Notes: generated by a model from the letters alone, not told the origin. A stretch of 7,639 nucleotides of DNA from JAQVUB01 sp033809415 (GCA_033809415.1 JAPXLT010000233.1:1-7639); one strand, 5' to 3'; counted from the stretch's first letter, positions 1 to 5,722 are shown. Made by a program: numbers and translations.

Positions 1-88
1 GGACGGTGTGGACGGGGCAAGGACATCCCCCGCACCCCACGACAGTCAGAATAATCACAACCGGGACGGTTGCGCTACTTTTTAAACC
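1..88 (+). repeat. Dispersed repeat A, copy 1 (CAACCG-GGA-CGGTTG hairpin element)
   Basis: The core at 58-72 reads CAACCGGGACGGTTG, a 6-bp stem with a GGA loop. The surrounding block from about 25 to 84 recurs inverted at 5583-5670, and positions 53-88 recur directly at 6145-6180 with one mismatch in 36 bases. The 5' part (1-25) is rich in GGACGG and is less well conserved. No reading frame is supported here. It looks like a REP-like palindromic element. The copy is cut by the window edge, so its true left end is unknown. Confidence 0.75.
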
Positions 89-154
89 TGCGCCCCCCCT
101 GCGCCCCCCCTGCACCCGTTCCCAACGCACTACGCACCCCGCACTACGCACCCC
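89..154 (+). repeat. C-rich 11-nt and 14-nt short tandem repeats
   Basis: Two perfect copies of the 11-nt unit TGCGCCCCCCC lie at 89-99 and 100-110. Two perfect copies of the 14-nt unit GCACTACGCACCCC lie at 127-140 and 141-154. The GCACTAC motif reappears at 5695-5708, again followed by CTACAGAAGACTGA (here at 172-186), so this stretch belongs to a larger dispersed repeat. No coding potential is seen. Confidence 0.7.
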
Positions 155-217
155 ATTCCCCTAAACCTTGTACTACAGAAGACTGAGGCATTACCTACTA
201 TCACTTGATTTCTTGTT

Positions 218-241
218 TTTTCAGAAAGATTTTTCTGAAAA
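218..241. repeat. AT-rich perfect hairpin
   Basis: TTTTCAGAAA (218-227) and TTTCTGAAAA (232-241) are exact reverse complements around a 4-nt loop. The right part belongs to repeat B. The T-run lies before the stem on this strand and A bases follow it, so on the minus strand a U-tract would follow the hairpin. It could act as a weak terminator for minus-strand transcripts, but no gene obviously ends here. Confidence 0.45.
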
Positions 242-261
242 GAAAGCTCCAAGTCATTGGC
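225..261 (+). repeat. Dispersed repeat B, copy 1
   Basis: A 37-base stretch with key strings GATTTTTCTGAA and TCATTGGC matches the reverse complement of 4532-4568 at about 33 of 37 positions by eye. The surroundings (262-333) show no gene and no further clear match in the window. Confidence 0.65.
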
Positions 262-333
262 ATACAGCCCTTTTAAGGTACTGCCAATTCCTGTCTTTTT
301 TCTCCGATTTGTCCCATATGAGTCGTGGATGCC

Positions 334-380
334 AGCCCTGAAGGGGCATGACATACCAGCCCAGGGCAACGCCCTGGGTT
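334..380 (+). repeat. Two-hairpin dispersed repeat C, unit 1
   Basis: The unit contains AGCCCTGAAGGGGC (334-347), the spacer ATGACATACCAG, and then CCCAGGGC-AAC-GCCCTGGG (360-378), a perfect 8-bp stem with a 3-nt loop. Further units lie at 402-447, 546-569 and 590-636, with a degenerate one at 6582-6622. The layout recalls REP-like palindromic elements of planctomycete and lentisphaere genomes. That comparison is from memory. Confidence 0.75.
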
Positions 381-401
381 GGGGATCAACAAAACCATAC
401 A

Positions 402-447
402 AGCCCTGAAGGGGCGTGACATAATACCCCAAGAAAACGCCCTTGGA
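402..447 (+). repeat. Dispersed repeat C, unit 2 (degenerate second hairpin)
   Basis: AGCCCTGAAGGGGCGTGACAT (402-422) matches unit 1 closely. The second hairpin has decayed to a CCAAG...CTTGG version, so the arm pairing is partly kept while the sequence changed. It has the same orientation as unit 1, 21 bases downstream of it. Confidence 0.65.
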
Positions 448-545
448 CAGGACGGATCTCCAGAACAATTCACGGCTTGTGTTTTTTTGTGCTGAACACC
501 AGATGCAGAAGGATTTTGGACAGGACTTGGATCATGCCGGCCTCC

Positions 546-569
546 TATGTCACGCCCCTTCAGGGCTTA
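546..569 (-). repeat. Dispersed repeat C, partial unit 3, inverted
   Basis: TATGTCACGCCCCTTCAGGG at 546-565 is the reverse complement of the first hairpin and spacer of units 1 and 2. The second hairpin is missing or unrecognisable. Positions 448-545 between the oppositely oriented unit pairs show no convincing gene. Confidence 0.65.
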
Positions 570-589
570 GGCTGGGAGGGGAACTCCGG

Positions 590-636
590 ACCCAGGGCGT
601 TGCCCTGGGCTGGTATGTCGCGCCCCTTCAGGGCTA
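590..636 (-). repeat. Dispersed repeat C, unit 4, inverted and complete
   Basis: CCCAGGGC-GTT-GCCCTGGG (591-609), a spacer, and GCCCCTTCAGGGCT form the reverse complement of unit 1. On the minus strand it lies about 100 bases downstream of the synthase stop codon. Its strong GC stem could help terminate or stabilise the operon mRNA, but no U-tract follows, so it is not called a terminator. Confidence 0.7.
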
Positions 637-649
637 ATTTCAGCATCGC

Positions 650-694
650 CGATCCAACCGATCTACTTGATCCATCCGATCCGACCGATCCGTC
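650..694. repeat. 9-nt tandem repeat, CGATCCNNC type, five units
   Basis: The units are CGATCCAAC, CGATCTACT, TGATCCATC, CGATCCGAC and CGATCCGTC (650-658, 659-667, 668-676, 677-685, 686-694). GATC sits at the same place in every unit. It runs directly into the 11-nt array at 690-749. A three-unit relative on the other strand lies at 4376-4402 and a short relative at about 6064-6090. Confidence 0.8.
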
Positions 695-749
695 CGTGTC
701 CCGTCCGTGTCCCGTCCGTGTCCCGTCCGTGTTTAGTCCGTGTCCGTGT
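690..749 (-). repeat. 11-nt tandem array (ACACGGACGGG on the minus strand), entering the synthase gene
   Basis: On the minus strand there is a 6-nt partial unit (744-749), one variant unit ACACGGACTAA (733-743), three ACACGGACGGG units (700-732), and a last unit of which ten bases are kept (690-699). The TAA of the variant unit is the stop codon of the DUF116/polyprenyl synthase gene. The plus-strand array at 4232-4371 has the same unit, with TTT as its variant in place of TAA. Confidence 0.85.
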
Positions 750-2238
750 CAAGGATTTTAGCTGTTGTACGGAAGAGCAGGCTTTTCAGCGGCTGGCTAT
801 CGAGTCTTTCCAGTGCCGCAAAGGCCTTATCACGGTAACTGAAGTATTGCTCCCGAACAGTGTTACGCGCCTCCTCGAAGGTTATCTGGCTGTTTTTTGC
901 GCAGAGAAAGACGGCCGAGGAATGATCATCCGCCTTGTCATCAAGGTCATCCAGCAGCTGATAGGCAATGCCCAGCGCCTCCGAAAATTCCCGGAAGACT
1001 TCCTGGTACCCATCGAGCCGTTCCGCGCAGAGGCCTCCGATTTCGAGAGCCACCCGGAAGGCCGGTGCAGTTTTCAGGCGGAAGATATCCAGCAGCATTT
1101 CCATGCTTATTTCCTGATCACGCCATTCCAGTTCCCGACCTTGCCCTAACGCCAGTTCGCAATGCCCCTGTGCAGCCGCGGTCATCATCCGTCCACGGAT
1201 CAACTCCGGGACTTCCGCAGAGGCCAGCAGGCGGTATCCCTCGCCGAGCAGGTAATCCCCGATATTGATTGCCACCGGCACACCCTGGCGGACATGCACG
1301 GTAGGCTCCCCATAGCGCAGCGGGTCATCATCTTCGATGTCATCATGCACCAGAGATGCCTTATGAAAGCATTCCACCGCCAGAGCAACGCGCCCGAGCC
1401 AGCCGGGAATTTCCGCTGACTCGCTCAGCGCCAGGCAAGTCTGAACGACCAGCAATGGGCGGTAATGCTTGCCACGCACCATAGTACGTACAACCTCTTC
1501 CGAAAATTCCACTGCGGGACCATTGCCGGAGAGCAGCTTATGTCGCAGAGTTTCCGGGGAAAACAGCTCCTGCACCCAGGCATTGACCTGGTCATGCGAA
1601 GGTAAAACCAGTACGTCCTCCTCTTCGATGGACAGCGCCTCGATCAGCATTTCCCGGTCAAAATCCGTATCCTTGCAGCCCGCACGGTTCAGCGGGATCG
1701 CAATGCCCGGCACCGCATGACGGTTCATAACCGGGAATGCCTTGCTCAAAGCATGCATGCAGGACACGCCGATCACCGCCTGAATTTCCCCTGACTGAAC
1801 CCACTCCGCCACCCGCCCGGAAGATTCCGCCACCAGCGTCGTCAGCCCGAAGGATTCGGCCAGCTGCCGCAGTTCGGGAATGCGGCAACGCCCGCAATCC
1901 TTGCAGAGCAGACCGAATTCGTCATAATCAGCTTCACACTTCGAGGAATGCCGCAGGCAGAACGGAAGCATCAGCAGGCGGCGATCCCGTGGAATTCTGC
2001 GTATGACTTTACGCCAGAAGACATTATTGATAAAGATCATGCACCAGTCCCGGTAACTGTCCGGCAGGGAGTATTCCGCCAGGAATTGTCCAGCAAGAGT
2101 TTTCAGCTGTCGCAGTTCCACCGGAGCGATATACGGGTGTCCCTTCAGGAACTCCTTGATCAGCTCGCGCAGTTCGCGGCGCCGTTCCGGAGTTTCCGGG
2201 ATTCCTTGTGACAAAGATGGTGCAGTGTCTGTATTCAA
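733..2238 (-). CDS. DUF116 domain-trans-polyprenyl diphosphate synthase fusion
   Basis: This 501-residue protein has two domains. Residues about 60-200 match the DUF116 family, with cysteines at 94, 101, 112, 115, 118, 160 and 188; the CxxCxxC at 112-118 could hold a metal or Fe-S cluster (inference). Residues about 230-490 are an isoprenyl diphosphate synthase: GKHYRP (256-261), first Asp-rich motif DDIED (299-303), KT (389-390) and second motif DDLDD (430-434). It should chain IPP onto an allylic diphosphate with Mg2+. The residues five and four before the first motif are Ala294 and Ser295, as in longer-chain enzymes, so C20 or longer is likely. LRYG replaces the usual LRRG at 307-310. I chose the TTG start at 2238 because GGAG lies 7 bases upstream and it overlaps the previous stop as TTGA; a GTG at 2292 would add 18 residues inside the upstream gene. 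It is last in the operon. The C-terminal DTDTD and stop come from a repeat. Confidence 0.88.
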   Translation of the reverse strand: MNTDTAPSLSQGIPETPERRRELRELIKEFLKGHPYIAPVELRQLKTLAGQFLAEYSLPDSYRDWCMIFINNVFWRKVIRRIPRDRRLLMLPFCLRHSSKCEADYDEFGLLCKDCGRCRIPELRQLAESFGLTTLVAESSGRVAEWVQSGEIQAVIGVSCMHALSKAFPVMNRHAVPGIAIPLNRAGCKDTDFDREMLIEALSIEEEDVLVLPSHDQVNAWVQELFSPETLRHKLLSGNGPAVEFSEEVVRTMVRGKHYRPLLVVQTCLALSESAEIPGWLGRVALAVECFHKASLVHDDIEDDDPLRYGEPTVHVRQGVPVAINIGDYLLGEGYRLLASAEVPELIRGRMMTAAAQGHCELALGQGRELEWRDQEISMEMLLDIFRLKTAPAFRVALEIGGLCAERLDGYQEVFREFSEALGIAYQLLDDLDDKADDHSSAVFLCAKNSQITFEEARNTVREQYFSYRDKAFAALERLDSQPLKSLLFRTTAKILDTDTD

Positions 2239-3428
2239 CCGTAGGCTCCAAATCCAAAAAAGTAACGCTTCTTGGCAAAGCGGTACATCCACGACTTCTC
2301 CGGCAGCAGCTCCGGCAGATCATGCCCGGGCAGTTCAGTCATCGCTTCCAACTCCGCAAAGGCATCCCGATTCGAAGAATCCAGCGCCTGGTGTTTGCAC
2401 AGAAACTCCGCCAGCCCTTTAGGATTCTCGAGCAGGATGCAGCCGCGTGTCTGCTGACTCACATAACTCCGCAGTTCCGACAGCAGCGGATTGCCCTGCA
2501 AAAGCTCTTCAAGATTCTCCGCATTTGGCTCCAGGATTCCCGGCGCAAACTGTATCGGCGGGCAGAACTCGACCGCTCCGTCCGGGCTGATATGATGCGA
2601 AATCCCCGCCGCCCCCGGGCAAAGCGCTTGCCCTTTGTGATCCCAGTATGCGTCAATGATCAGAATATTGGCTTTGCAGCGCTGTTCGACGATGAATTTG
2701 CGAAGAGTGCGTATCTGCTCGATGGACAGCGCATTGGCGGCTTCGGGGGTCCGTCCCGCCGGACGATAGATATAGTACCACATATAATGCACACCCCGGG
2801 AAATCAGAAAATCGAGGTAGTCCTCGCTGACCAGTTCTGCGAAGTTGCTCCGGGTGATGCTGGCGGCTGCACCGGTAAACAGGCCTGCCCGCGTCGCTTC
2901 GTCCACAGCCTGCAAAGCGCGGCTGAAGACATCATCGCGCCCACGCCGCCGAATCGATTCATTTTCCAGACCTTCAATACTGATCAGCGGAGTGACATTG
3001 CCCAGTTGCGCCAGACGTTCCGCGCAGTCGCGATCCAGGGCATAGCCATTAGTAAACAGCTGAAAATAGCAGTCCGGATGCTTTTCCAGAAATGGGAACA
3101 GCTGCGGATGCAGCAACGGTTCTCCGCCCAGGATTCCGAAAAAATGCGAGCCATACTTTTGCGCGGTTTTGACGATGCCATCGAGTTGTTCGAGTGTCAG
3201 GTGGCGGCTCGGATTCGTTTGCTCGACCCAGCATCCCCGGCATCGCAGATTGCAGCGATTGGTCAGCGACAGCATCAGGAAAGCCGGGAAGAACGGCGCT
3301 TTTTTCTTTTGGCGCCGTTCGAACTTGCGCAGTGCACCTGCCCCTTTCCAGGCAAAGTTAAAGAGCAGCTGTTTCTGCACTTTCCAGGAACAGCTCTTCC
3401 ATATGCGCCATAACAGTGCGGCTGTCAT
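2235..3428 (-). CDS. Radical SAM enzyme with C-terminal Cys-rich extension
   Basis: This 397-residue protein carries the radical SAM signature CNLRCRGC (Cys59, Cys63, Cys66) that binds the [4Fe-4S] cluster for S-adenosylmethionine cleavage, followed by GGEP (101-104), the SAM-binding stretch. Four more cysteines lie C-terminal (270, 289, 330, 344); C270 and C289 flank SPDGAVEFC, which resembles the start of a SPASM-like auxiliary cluster domain, though the spacing is not classical. The first 50 residues are basic and amphipathic (Trp, Lys, Arg rich) and may associate with membranes. The ATG overlaps the ferredoxin stop as ATGA. The reaction is unknown; the genes on either side suggest a polyprenyl or other lipid substrate with electrons from the ferredoxin (inference). 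The family recalls lipid-acting radical SAM enzymes such as HpnH only in general terms; a peptide-modifying role is possible, but no precursor peptide gene was seen. Confidence 0.9.
   Translation of the reverse strand: MTAALLWRIWKSCSWKVQKQLLFNFAWKGAGALRKFERRQKKKAPFFPAFLMLSLTNRCNLRCRGCWVEQTNPSRHLTLEQLDGIVKTAQKYGSHFFGILGGEPLLHPQLFPFLEKHPDCYFQLFTNGYALDRDCAERLAQLGNVTPLISIEGLENESIRRRGRDDVFSRALQAVDEATRAGLFTGAAASITRSNFAELVSEDYLDFLISRGVHYMWYYIYRPAGRTPEAANALSIEQIRTLRKFIVEQRCKANILIIDAYWDHKGQALCPGAAGISHHISPDGAVEFCPPIQFAPGILEPNAENLEELLQGNPLLSELRSYVSQQTRGCILLENPKGLAEFLCKHQALDSSNRDAFAELEAMTELPGHDLPELLPEKSWMYRFAKKRYFFGFGAYG
2246..2249 (-). promoter_or_regulatory. Ribosome binding site deciding the TTG start of the DUF116/synthase gene
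   Basis: GGAG on the minus strand lies inside the last codons of the radical SAM gene, 7 bases before TTG (2238-2236). That TTG overlaps the upstream TGA stop (2237-2235). The arrangement indicates translational coupling and favours TTG over the upstream in-frame GTG at 2292. Confidence 0.6.
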
Positions 3429-4099
3429 TGCGGATCATCCTTGAACAGCCTCGGCTTAACTGCGGCATTGCGCGCTTTCAGTTTGTCCATAAGCCCTGTC
3501 GTTGATTTCGTGTCGCGCTTCACCGTTGCCACCGGTTCAGCACCGTTGATCGGAACTTCACCGACCTTCGGAAAAATAATCGCCTGGGCAGGGCACATCC
3601 GAGCACAAGCCGGACAATTCGTCTTGCAGTTTGCAGGTTTCTCCACCGCAATCTTGTTCTCATCCTTCTTAGAATAAACGCCGAACATGCAGAAATCGAC
3701 GCATTTCCCGCAACCCACACAACGCGAATAGTCAATCACCGGATACCAGGCAATCCATTCAGGAGCCTCGGACTCGCCGAAAGGCTCCGCCGGCACCTCC
3801 GATACGCCCAGTTCCTTGGCCAGAGCCGATACTGACCCCGTACGCAAATTCAAAATCGGCGACGCAGTCAGACCCCAGCGCGCAAACAAGGCTTTCACTG
3901 CACGCGGATAGCAGGCAATCCCGATATCGAAAGAGGCGAGTTCCTGCATCCGCTCGGAATCCAGCGCAGCCGTATGGCATAAGTCATCAATCAGCTCGAC
4001 CGTGTCACCGTATGCGCGCAAGGCCGCTGCCAGACGTGCAGACGCACCCTTGTCCACATGACCATATTCCGCACATTTGCACAACCAAATCTTCCGCAT
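3425..4099 (-). CDS. Two-cluster 4Fe-4S ferredoxin with N-terminal Cys-containing domain
   Basis: This 224-residue protein carries CVGCGKCVDFC (Cys127, 130, 133, 137) and CKTNCPACARMCP (Cys158, 162, 165, 169), two [4Fe-4S] binding motifs. The second motif has a CxxxC start instead of CxxC. The region before them (1-110) is a separate domain with CKC at 7-9, Cys41 and Cys63 (IACYPRAVKALF), a pattern I associate with ferredoxin-like electron carriers related to heterodisulfide reductase subunits; this part is from memory. The tail (200-224) is Lys/Arg rich. It is the first gene of the operon, with a strong GGAGG 7 bases before ATG. It probably delivers electrons to the radical SAM enzyme or to the DUF116 domain. 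It is soluble, with no signal peptide or membrane segment. Confidence 0.88.
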   Translation of the reverse strand: MRKIWLCKCAEYGHVDKGASARLAAALRAYGDTVELIDDLCHTAALDSERMQELASFDIGIACYPRAVKALFARWGLTASPILNLRTGSVSALAKELGVSEVPAEPFGESEAPEWIAWYPVIDYSRCVGCGKCVDFCMFGVYSKKDENKIAVEKPANCKTNCPACARMCPAQAIIFPKVGEVPINGAEPVATVKRDTKSTTGLMDKLKARNAAVKPRLFKDDPQ

Positions 4100-4106
4100 A
4101 TTTCAT

Positions 4107-4111
4107 CCTCC
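4107..4111 (-). promoter_or_regulatory. Strong Shine-Dalgarno site of the operon's first gene
   Basis: GGAGG on the minus strand lies 7 bases before the ATG at 4099-4097. An out-of-frame ATG overlaps it (GGATGAAA), but only the 4099 start gives the ferredoxin frame. Confidence 0.75.
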
Positions 4112-4124
4112 AATTGTTGTCAAT

Positions 4125-4153
4125 CTTATAAGCTAATGCAGCAACCACGCAAA
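4125..4153 (-). promoter_or_regulatory. Weak candidate promoter of the ferredoxin/radical SAM/synthase operon
   Basis: On the minus strand TATAAG (4130-4125) is preceded at 17 bases by TTTGCG (4153-4148). The -10 is reasonable and the -35 is poor. A start near 4118 would leave a leader of about 20 bases. No alternative stronger promoter was found before the repeat array begins at 4232. Confidence 0.25.
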
Positions 4154-4185
4154 AGCAAAAAGAGGAGGGGTAATTCTTTTTTAAC

Positions 4186-4203
4186 CACGAAAAACACGAA
4201 AAG
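4186..4203. repeat. CACGAAAA 9-nt direct repeat
   Basis: CACGAAAAA is followed directly by CACGAAAAG within TTAACCACGAAAAACACG. Such tracts are frequent in intergenic DNA of PVC bacteria (from memory). There is no coding role. Confidence 0.45.
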
Positions 4204-4231
4204 CCTTGGCGTGGGCTGCCGCCCGCAACCC

Positions 4232-4371
4232 ACACGGACTTTACACGGACGGGACACGGACGGGACACGGACGGGACACGGACTTTACACGGACGGGACA
4301 CGGACTTTACACGGACGGGACACGGACGGGACACGGACGGGACACGGACTTTACACGGACGGGACACGGAC
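4232..4371 (+). repeat. 11-nt tandem array, 12 full units with a 66-bp higher-order period
   Basis: Twelve units of ACACGGACNNN plus an 8-nt partial unit. The last three bases are TTT (T) or GGG (G) in the order T G G G T G, T G G G T G. The array is therefore an exact doubling of a six-unit 66-bp block (4232-4297 and 4298-4363). The reading frames through it give only low-complexity HGRDTDG-type peptides. It lies upstream of the operon, oriented opposite to the array at 690-749. Confidence 0.9.
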
Positions 4372-4375
4372 AGCT

Positions 4376-4402
4376 GATCGGTCAGATCAGTCGGATCGGT
4401 AC
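4376..4402. repeat. 9-nt tandem repeat, GATCGGTCN type, three units
   Basis: GATCGGTCA, GATCAGTCG and GATCGGTAC lie just after the 11-nt array. The composite (11-nt array, then 9-nt GATC array) is the same as at 690-650 read on the minus strand. Confidence 0.75.
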
Positions 4403-4410
4403 AATGCTTT

Positions 4411-4456
4411 GCGCCGTAGGCGCTTAACCATGCTTAACCCCTGGCTTTAGCCTGGG
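4411..4456. repeat. Hairpin pair: GCGCC-GTA-GGCGC and CCCCTGGC..GCCTGGGG
   Basis: GCGCC (4411-4415) pairs with GGCGC (4419-4423). CCCCTGGC (4437-4444) pairs with GCCTGGGG (4449-4456) with one T-T mismatch around a TTTA loop. They sit between the repeat array and the amidotransferase gene. No T-run follows either stem, so I do not call a terminator. Confidence 0.55.
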
Positions 4457-4478
4457 GTGAGGAACCCATCCAAAGACA

Positions 4479-4495
4479 GTGCCTTGTAAAGGCAC
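4479..4495. repeat. Perfect 7-bp hairpin GTGCCTT-GTA-AAGGCAC
   Basis: GTGCCTT (4479-4485) is the exact reverse complement of AAGGCAC (4489-4495). It is part of the run of palindromic sequences between the operon and the amidotransferase gene. Confidence 0.55.
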
Positions 4496-4531
4496 CACAA
4501 TCAGACGGATAATCTTTACAAATAATTGTGC

Positions 4532-4568
4532 GCCAATGATTTGGAGATTGCTCTTCAGAAAAATCTTT
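4532..4568 (-). repeat. Dispersed repeat B, copy 2, inverted
   Basis: Read on the minus strand, this 37-base stretch matches 225-261 at about 33 of 37 positions by eye. The hairpin of copy 1 is only partly preserved here. Confidence 0.65.
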
Positions 4569-4610
4569 TCCCAAAAAGAAGAAGTTTTGGCAAGTAGTAC
4601 GAAAAAAATT

Positions 4611-4654
4611 CATGGAAGTAGCTTTGCCTCCGAGAATGCGTCGCACTTCCCATG
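4611..4654. repeat. Stem-loop CATGGAAGT..ACTTCCCATG with one bulge
   Basis: CATGG-AAGT (4611-4619) pairs with ACTT-C-CCATG (4645-4654), leaving one bulged C. It lies in the leader region about 130 bases before the amidotransferase start. It could be a leader structure or another dispersed palindrome; nothing separates the two. Confidence 0.45.
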
Positions 4655-4782
4655 ATTTTTGTTGCAGCACCGTAAAATGGAATTAGCTTATAGACTATCA
4701 ACTCATTTCTTGTCCACGGAAAATACAGTAGCACGAAAGGCCATCGTCCATAAAAACAACCAGTCGGAGAAGTAGTGCAAGC

Positions 4783-5466
4783 ATGATTCTTTACATTATT
4801 ACCAATACGCCAGAACTCTACCGCAGCAATTTCAAATGGGTCGAAGCCCGTCAATGCCTCGAGGAATGTTCGGGGGATGCCTGCGTTGTCCTTCACTACA
4901 GCCAAATTACGCTGGCAATGATCGAGCGCATCCAGCCCTGGGCAATTTGTCATAGCGGAGGTTCCTCCTCGACTGAGGACATGCCGGCAACCTACTGGGA
5001 GATTATCCGGAAGTGGCATGGACCGCAAATCGGCTTTTGTGCCGGGCACCAGTTTATTGCCCAGGCCTTTGGCAGCACGATCAAGCGCATGCGCAAACTG
5101 CGCCCAGACGAATTGGATCCGGCCGGTTGTCAAACCAGCCGCCCGCGCCAATTCAAGGAATGGGGAGTTTATCCCGTGCGAATCCTCGAACCGGACCCGC
5201 TCTTCAAGGATTGCAAGCCAGTAGTCTATGTGCAGGAGTACCACTTCTACGAAGTCACGGAATTAAGCCCGGATTTGCAACTGCTGGCAAGCTCGAAAAC
5301 CTGTAAAATCCAGGCATTCAAACATCGCCAAAAATGCATCTACGGAACACAGTTCCACCCTGAAATCTCCTGCGAGCACTATCCCGATGGCAAGCAAATC
5401 GTCAAGAATTTTTTCCAAATCGCACGCCTCGAAGCAAAACACCTGCAACTCCCAATAGACGCCTGA
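4783..5466 (+). CDS. Class I glutamine amidotransferase-like protein
   Basis: This 227-residue protein has the catalytic elements of the GATase1 fold: nucleophile elbow GFCAGHQ with Cys86, and YGTQFHPE with His192 and Glu194 completing the triad. EYHFYEV (152-158) fits the usual region before the triad His. Such domains release ammonia from glutamine for a partner synthase, or hydrolyse gamma-glutamyl bonds when alone. No synthase domain or partner gene is nearby, so the acceptor is unknown. GMP synthase, anthranilate synthase and carbamoyl phosphate synthase subunits are less likely because the elbow reads CAGH rather than CYG or CLG and the protein stands alone. The ATG has GGAGAAG about 10 bases upstream. 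It is complete at both ends, divergent from the operon and separated from it by about 680 bases of repeats, so a shared function is not implied. Confidence 0.85.
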   Translation: MILYIITNTPELYRSNFKWVEARQCLEECSGDACVVLHYSQITLAMIERIQPWAICHSGGSSSTEDMPATYWEIIRKWHGPQIGFCAGHQFIAQAFGSTIKRMRKLRPDELDPAGCQTSRPRQFKEWGVYPVRILEPDPLFKDCKPVVYVQEYHFYEVTELSPDLQLLASSKTCKIQAFKHRQKCIYGTQFHPEISCEHYPDGKQIVKNFFQIARLEAKHLQLPIDA

Positions 5467-5499
5467 ACACGGTTAGTGTTTGGGAAGCTTAGCTTCTTT
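5466..5499 (+). terminator. Weak candidate terminator after the amidotransferase
   Basis: Two small stems overlap or follow the stop codon: AACAC-GGTTA-GTGTT (5466-5480) and GAAGC-TTA-GCTTC (5484-5496), the latter followed by TTTA. The T-run is short, so termination efficiency is doubtful. Confidence 0.3.
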
Positions 5500-5582
5500 A
5501 CAAGCATAAATGGATTGCAACATTTTCTGTCAAGAGATGCCTTGTTGAATACAACTCTTAATATTTTCCTTTGCCGCTTCAA

Positions 5583-5670
5583 TAAAAAGTAGCGCAACCG
5601 TCCCGGTTGTGATTATTCTGACTGTCGTGGGGTACGGGGGGATGTTCTTGTCCTGTCCACACTGTCCACA
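5583..5670 (-). repeat. Dispersed repeat A, copy 2, inverted
   Basis: Read on the minus strand this follows repeat A copy 1, including CCCCACGACAGTCAGAATAA and the CAACCG-GGA-CGGTTG hairpin (5595-5609), with only scattered differences. The far end continues into the tandem GTCCACACT units. Confidence 0.8.
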
Positions 5671-5679
5671 CTGTCCACC
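5650..5679. repeat. 9-nt tandem CTGTCCACA units
   Basis: TCCTGTCCACACTGTCCACA and the following CTGTCCACC give roughly three 9-nt units, at the outer end of repeat A copy 2. The matching end of copy 1 (1-20) has a related GGACGG-rich string with a different sequence. Confidence 0.5.
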
Positions 5680-5690
5680 ACGTCTGACCT

Positions 5691-5722
5691 GCACCACGCA
5701 CTACGCACTACAGAAGACTGAC
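5691..5722 (+). repeat. GCACTAC / CTACAGAAGACTGA repeat, copy 2
   Basis: CGCACTA units followed by CTACAGAAGACTGA (5708-5721) match 127-186, which has the same two motifs in the same order. The neighbouring repeat A is inverted relative to this motif when the two loci are compared. Confidence 0.55.

Noticed and set aside
130..473. Minus-strand frames of 112 and 66 residues with ALPWAGM/PFRA strings
   Set aside because: The peptides are translations of dispersed repeat C and repeat B; the same strings appear wherever the palindromes occur.
690..749. CRISPR array
   Set aside because: Units are contiguous 11-mers without unique spacers and no cas gene is present; the same holds for 4232-4371.
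667..1149. A 160-residue plus-strand frame starting in the repeat array
   Set aside because: It begins in low-complexity repeats and continues antisense to the prenyl synthase domain; no independent coding evidence.
2208..3413. A 401-residue plus-strand frame opposite the radical SAM gene
   Set aside because: It is antisense to a gene with clear CxxxCxxC and GGEP motifs, has no recognisable domains and an Arg/Gln-rich shadow composition.
4058..4450. Plus-strand frames with HGRDTDGTRT-type repeats
   Set aside because: They are translations of the 11-nt DNA array in several frames at once, which shows that the DNA and not a protein is repeated.
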